This document shows positions 22,643 through 23,498 of a DNA stretch of 23,498 bases, one piece after another. The position numbers and the translations under genes are program-made. Position 1 is the stretch's first letter; each line of letters begins with the position of its first letter. A model generated the notes under the pieces. That model searched no databases, had not been told where the DNA came from, and saw only the letters and a program-made list of their open reading frames with translations. The stretch is from a virus, in the IMG/VR virus record IMGVR_UViG_3300028368_000019, positions 1 to 23,498 of that record; one strand, given 5' to 3'.

Positions 22643-23448
22643 AAAACCTAACACAAGCAGATGTCGTCCGCCTTTTTGAGGATGCGGGTCTGACGATAGA
22701 CATTCGCGGATCGCTCCGAGTTACCCACAAAACAGGCACATTTCTTTTTTGCCACGCGCCTGTTCCTGATTATGGACCGCCAGCGCGACGATCAACACAG
22801 GGAAACAGACAGATAAAAGAGCAAACTCACGATTTCGGGGACGGCAACGGCCCCGTTCCTGCGCACAGGCACATCAAAGGTGGCGGGTGGGTGGCTGATA
22901 CGGCTAACGTACATAATAGCGCGTACATTGGAGAAGATGCGCTGGTCTACGGCAATGCGCTGGTCTACGGCGATGCGTGGGTCTCCGGCAATGCGCTGGT
23001 CTACGGCGATGCGTGGGTCTCCGGCAGTGCGCGGGTCTACGGCAATGCGCTTGTCTACGGCGATGCGTGGGTCTCCGGCAATGCGCGGGTCCGCGGCGAT
23101 GCGCTGGTCTACGGCAATGCGCTGGTCTACGGCGATGCGCTGGTACACGACAATGCGCTGGTCTACGGCAATGCGCGGGTCTACGGCGATGCGTGGGTCT
23201 CCGGCGATGCGTGGGTCTACGGCAATGCGCTGGTCAAGCGCGGGGAGTACACGTCTACGCCTACAAGCATAACCCGATCAGATGGGTACATGTTCACCTT
23301 GCAATCGGACGGATCGATTGTCGCTGGGTGCCGCGACTTTACGCCTGACGAGGCGGAAGCCCATTGGGGCCACCCTAAGCACCACAAACATCGTGAAAGC
23401 ATGGCAATTGTCACCGCTCTGAATGCAATCGCTGCTGAGCTACAGTAA
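22639..23448 (+). CDS. Hexapeptide-repeat (left-handed beta-helix) protein, GC-rich
   Basis: Encodes 269 residues. An N-terminal domain of about 90 residues leads into 16 consecutive hexapeptides of type A-[LWR]-V-[YS]-G-[ND] (residues 101-196), with degenerate ones on both sides (ANVHNS, AYIGED, ALVKRG). Such repeats form a left-handed beta-helix prism. A C-terminal domain follows: SITRSDGYMFTLQSDGSIVA, GCRDFTPDEAEAHWG, ESMAIVTAL. Similar proteins occur in phages and prophages with no assigned function; lack of a transferase motif argues against an acyltransferase. It is markedly richer in G+C (about 60% in the repeat) than the genes to its left, suggesting recent transfer. SD AAAGGAAA. Confidence 0.8.
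   Translation: MKNLTQADVVRLFEDAGLTIDIRGSLRVTHKTGTFLFCHAPVPDYGPPARRSTQGNRQIKEQTHDFGDGNGPVPAHRHIKGGGWVADTANVHNSAYIGEDALVYGNALVYGDAWVSGNALVYGDAWVSGSARVYGNALVYGDAWVSGNARVRGDALVYGNALVYGDALVHDNALVYGNARVYGDAWVSGDAWVYGNALVKRGEYTSTPTSITRSDGYMFTLQSDGSIVAGCRDFTPDEAEAHWGHPKHHKHRESMAIVTALNAIAAELQ
22939..23226 (+). repeat. Tandem array of sixteen 18-bp units
   Basis: Units follow GCG-[CTG/TGG/CGG]-GTC-T[A/C]C-GGC-[AAT/GAT] with few substitutions (for example GTACACGAC at one unit). Runs of identical neighbours such as two successive GCGCTGGTCTACGGC units point to recent slippage or unequal exchange. Each unit encodes one hexapeptide, so copy-number change keeps the frame. Confidence 0.92.
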
Positions 23449-23455
23449 ACTCAAC

Positions 23456-23472
23456 GGGGGCCAAGCGCCCCC
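23456..23472 (+). other. Short GC stem-loop before the last gene start
   Basis: GGGGGC pairs with GCCCCC across CAAGC. No T-run follows (ATCACCGG). It ends 23 bases before the ATG at 23496, the same distance as at 1100/1124. Confidence 0.5.
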
Positions 23473-23495
23473 ATCACCGGCAAGGAGACAGACAG

Positions 23496-23498
23496 ATG
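23496..23498 (+). CDS. Start codon of a gene continuing outside the window
   Basis: ATG at the very end, preceded by a strong SD, AAGGAG, at 23482-23487 with 8-base spacing. Only the first codon is visible, so nothing can be said of the product. Confidence 0.5.

Noticed and set aside
22792-23148. Long minus-strand and alternate-frame open frames across the 18-bp repeats
   Set aside because: They arise because an 18-bp repeat without stop codons in one unit keeps several frames open; they lack SD sites, and the frame at 22639-23448 has the coherent hexapeptide pattern and flanking domains.
22939-23226. CRISPR array
   Set aside because: Units are contiguous 18-mers without spacers and lie in frame inside a protein gene.

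Overview
The window looks like part of the genome of a tailed dsDNA phage. All supportable genes lie on the + strand, packed head to tail with ATGA or TAATG overlaps and Shine-Dalgarno (SD) sites of the AAGGA/GAGG type. The core is a T7-type replisome: an SSB with an acidic tip, a family A DNA polymerase with 3'-5' exonuclease, a FEN-like 5' exonuclease and a fused TOPRIM primase/DnaB-like helicase. It is combined with a cobalamin-dependent class II ribonucleotide reductase, a glutaredoxin and T4-like rIIA/rIIB proteins. No T7-type RNA polymerase, virion gene, integrase, tRNA or CRISPR array was seen. The host cannot be read directly. Class II RNR and a GC-rich gene at the right edge would fit a phage of an aquatic proteobacterium, perhaps an alphaproteobacterium; this is inference.

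Layout. 1-1064: tail of an unknown gene, the SSB gene and a stub ORF resembling a NUMOD4 motif. 1124-5413: small unknown genes around a DUF3310-like protein and the DNA polymerase, including one small gene that appears broken at an A5 run (4900-5056). 5391-9611: 5' exonuclease, GIY-YIG endonuclease, DUF1737-like small protein, and a primase-helicase interrupted by a 327-residue intein. 9631-10478: three small proteins, one in the membrane. 10541-14550: class II RNR, an HhH-GPD-like protein, small genes (one with an AT-hook) and a glutaredoxin. 14547-20252: rIIA-like, rIIB-like, a 730-residue protein with a DLHV beta-sandwich-like segment, and a coiled-coil protein. 20221-22642: a run of very small overlapping genes (zinc-finger-like, macro-like A1S_2505 type, highly basic, membrane, CCLGV type). 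22639 to the end: a clearly GC-richer gene built of hexapeptide repeats, a stem-loop, and the start codon of another gene.

The genes fit together as a middle-expression cluster. RNR and glutaredoxin make dNTPs, polymerase, primase-helicase and SSB copy the genome, and the 5' exonuclease can remove primers or degrade DNA. The rII proteins and the small ORFs are probably host-interaction or anti-exclusion factors. Three elements of homing-endonuclease type (NUMOD4 stub, free-standing GIY-YIG, intein) sit in or beside the replication genes. The intein's LAGLIDADG nuclease appears to have lost one catalytic aspartate.
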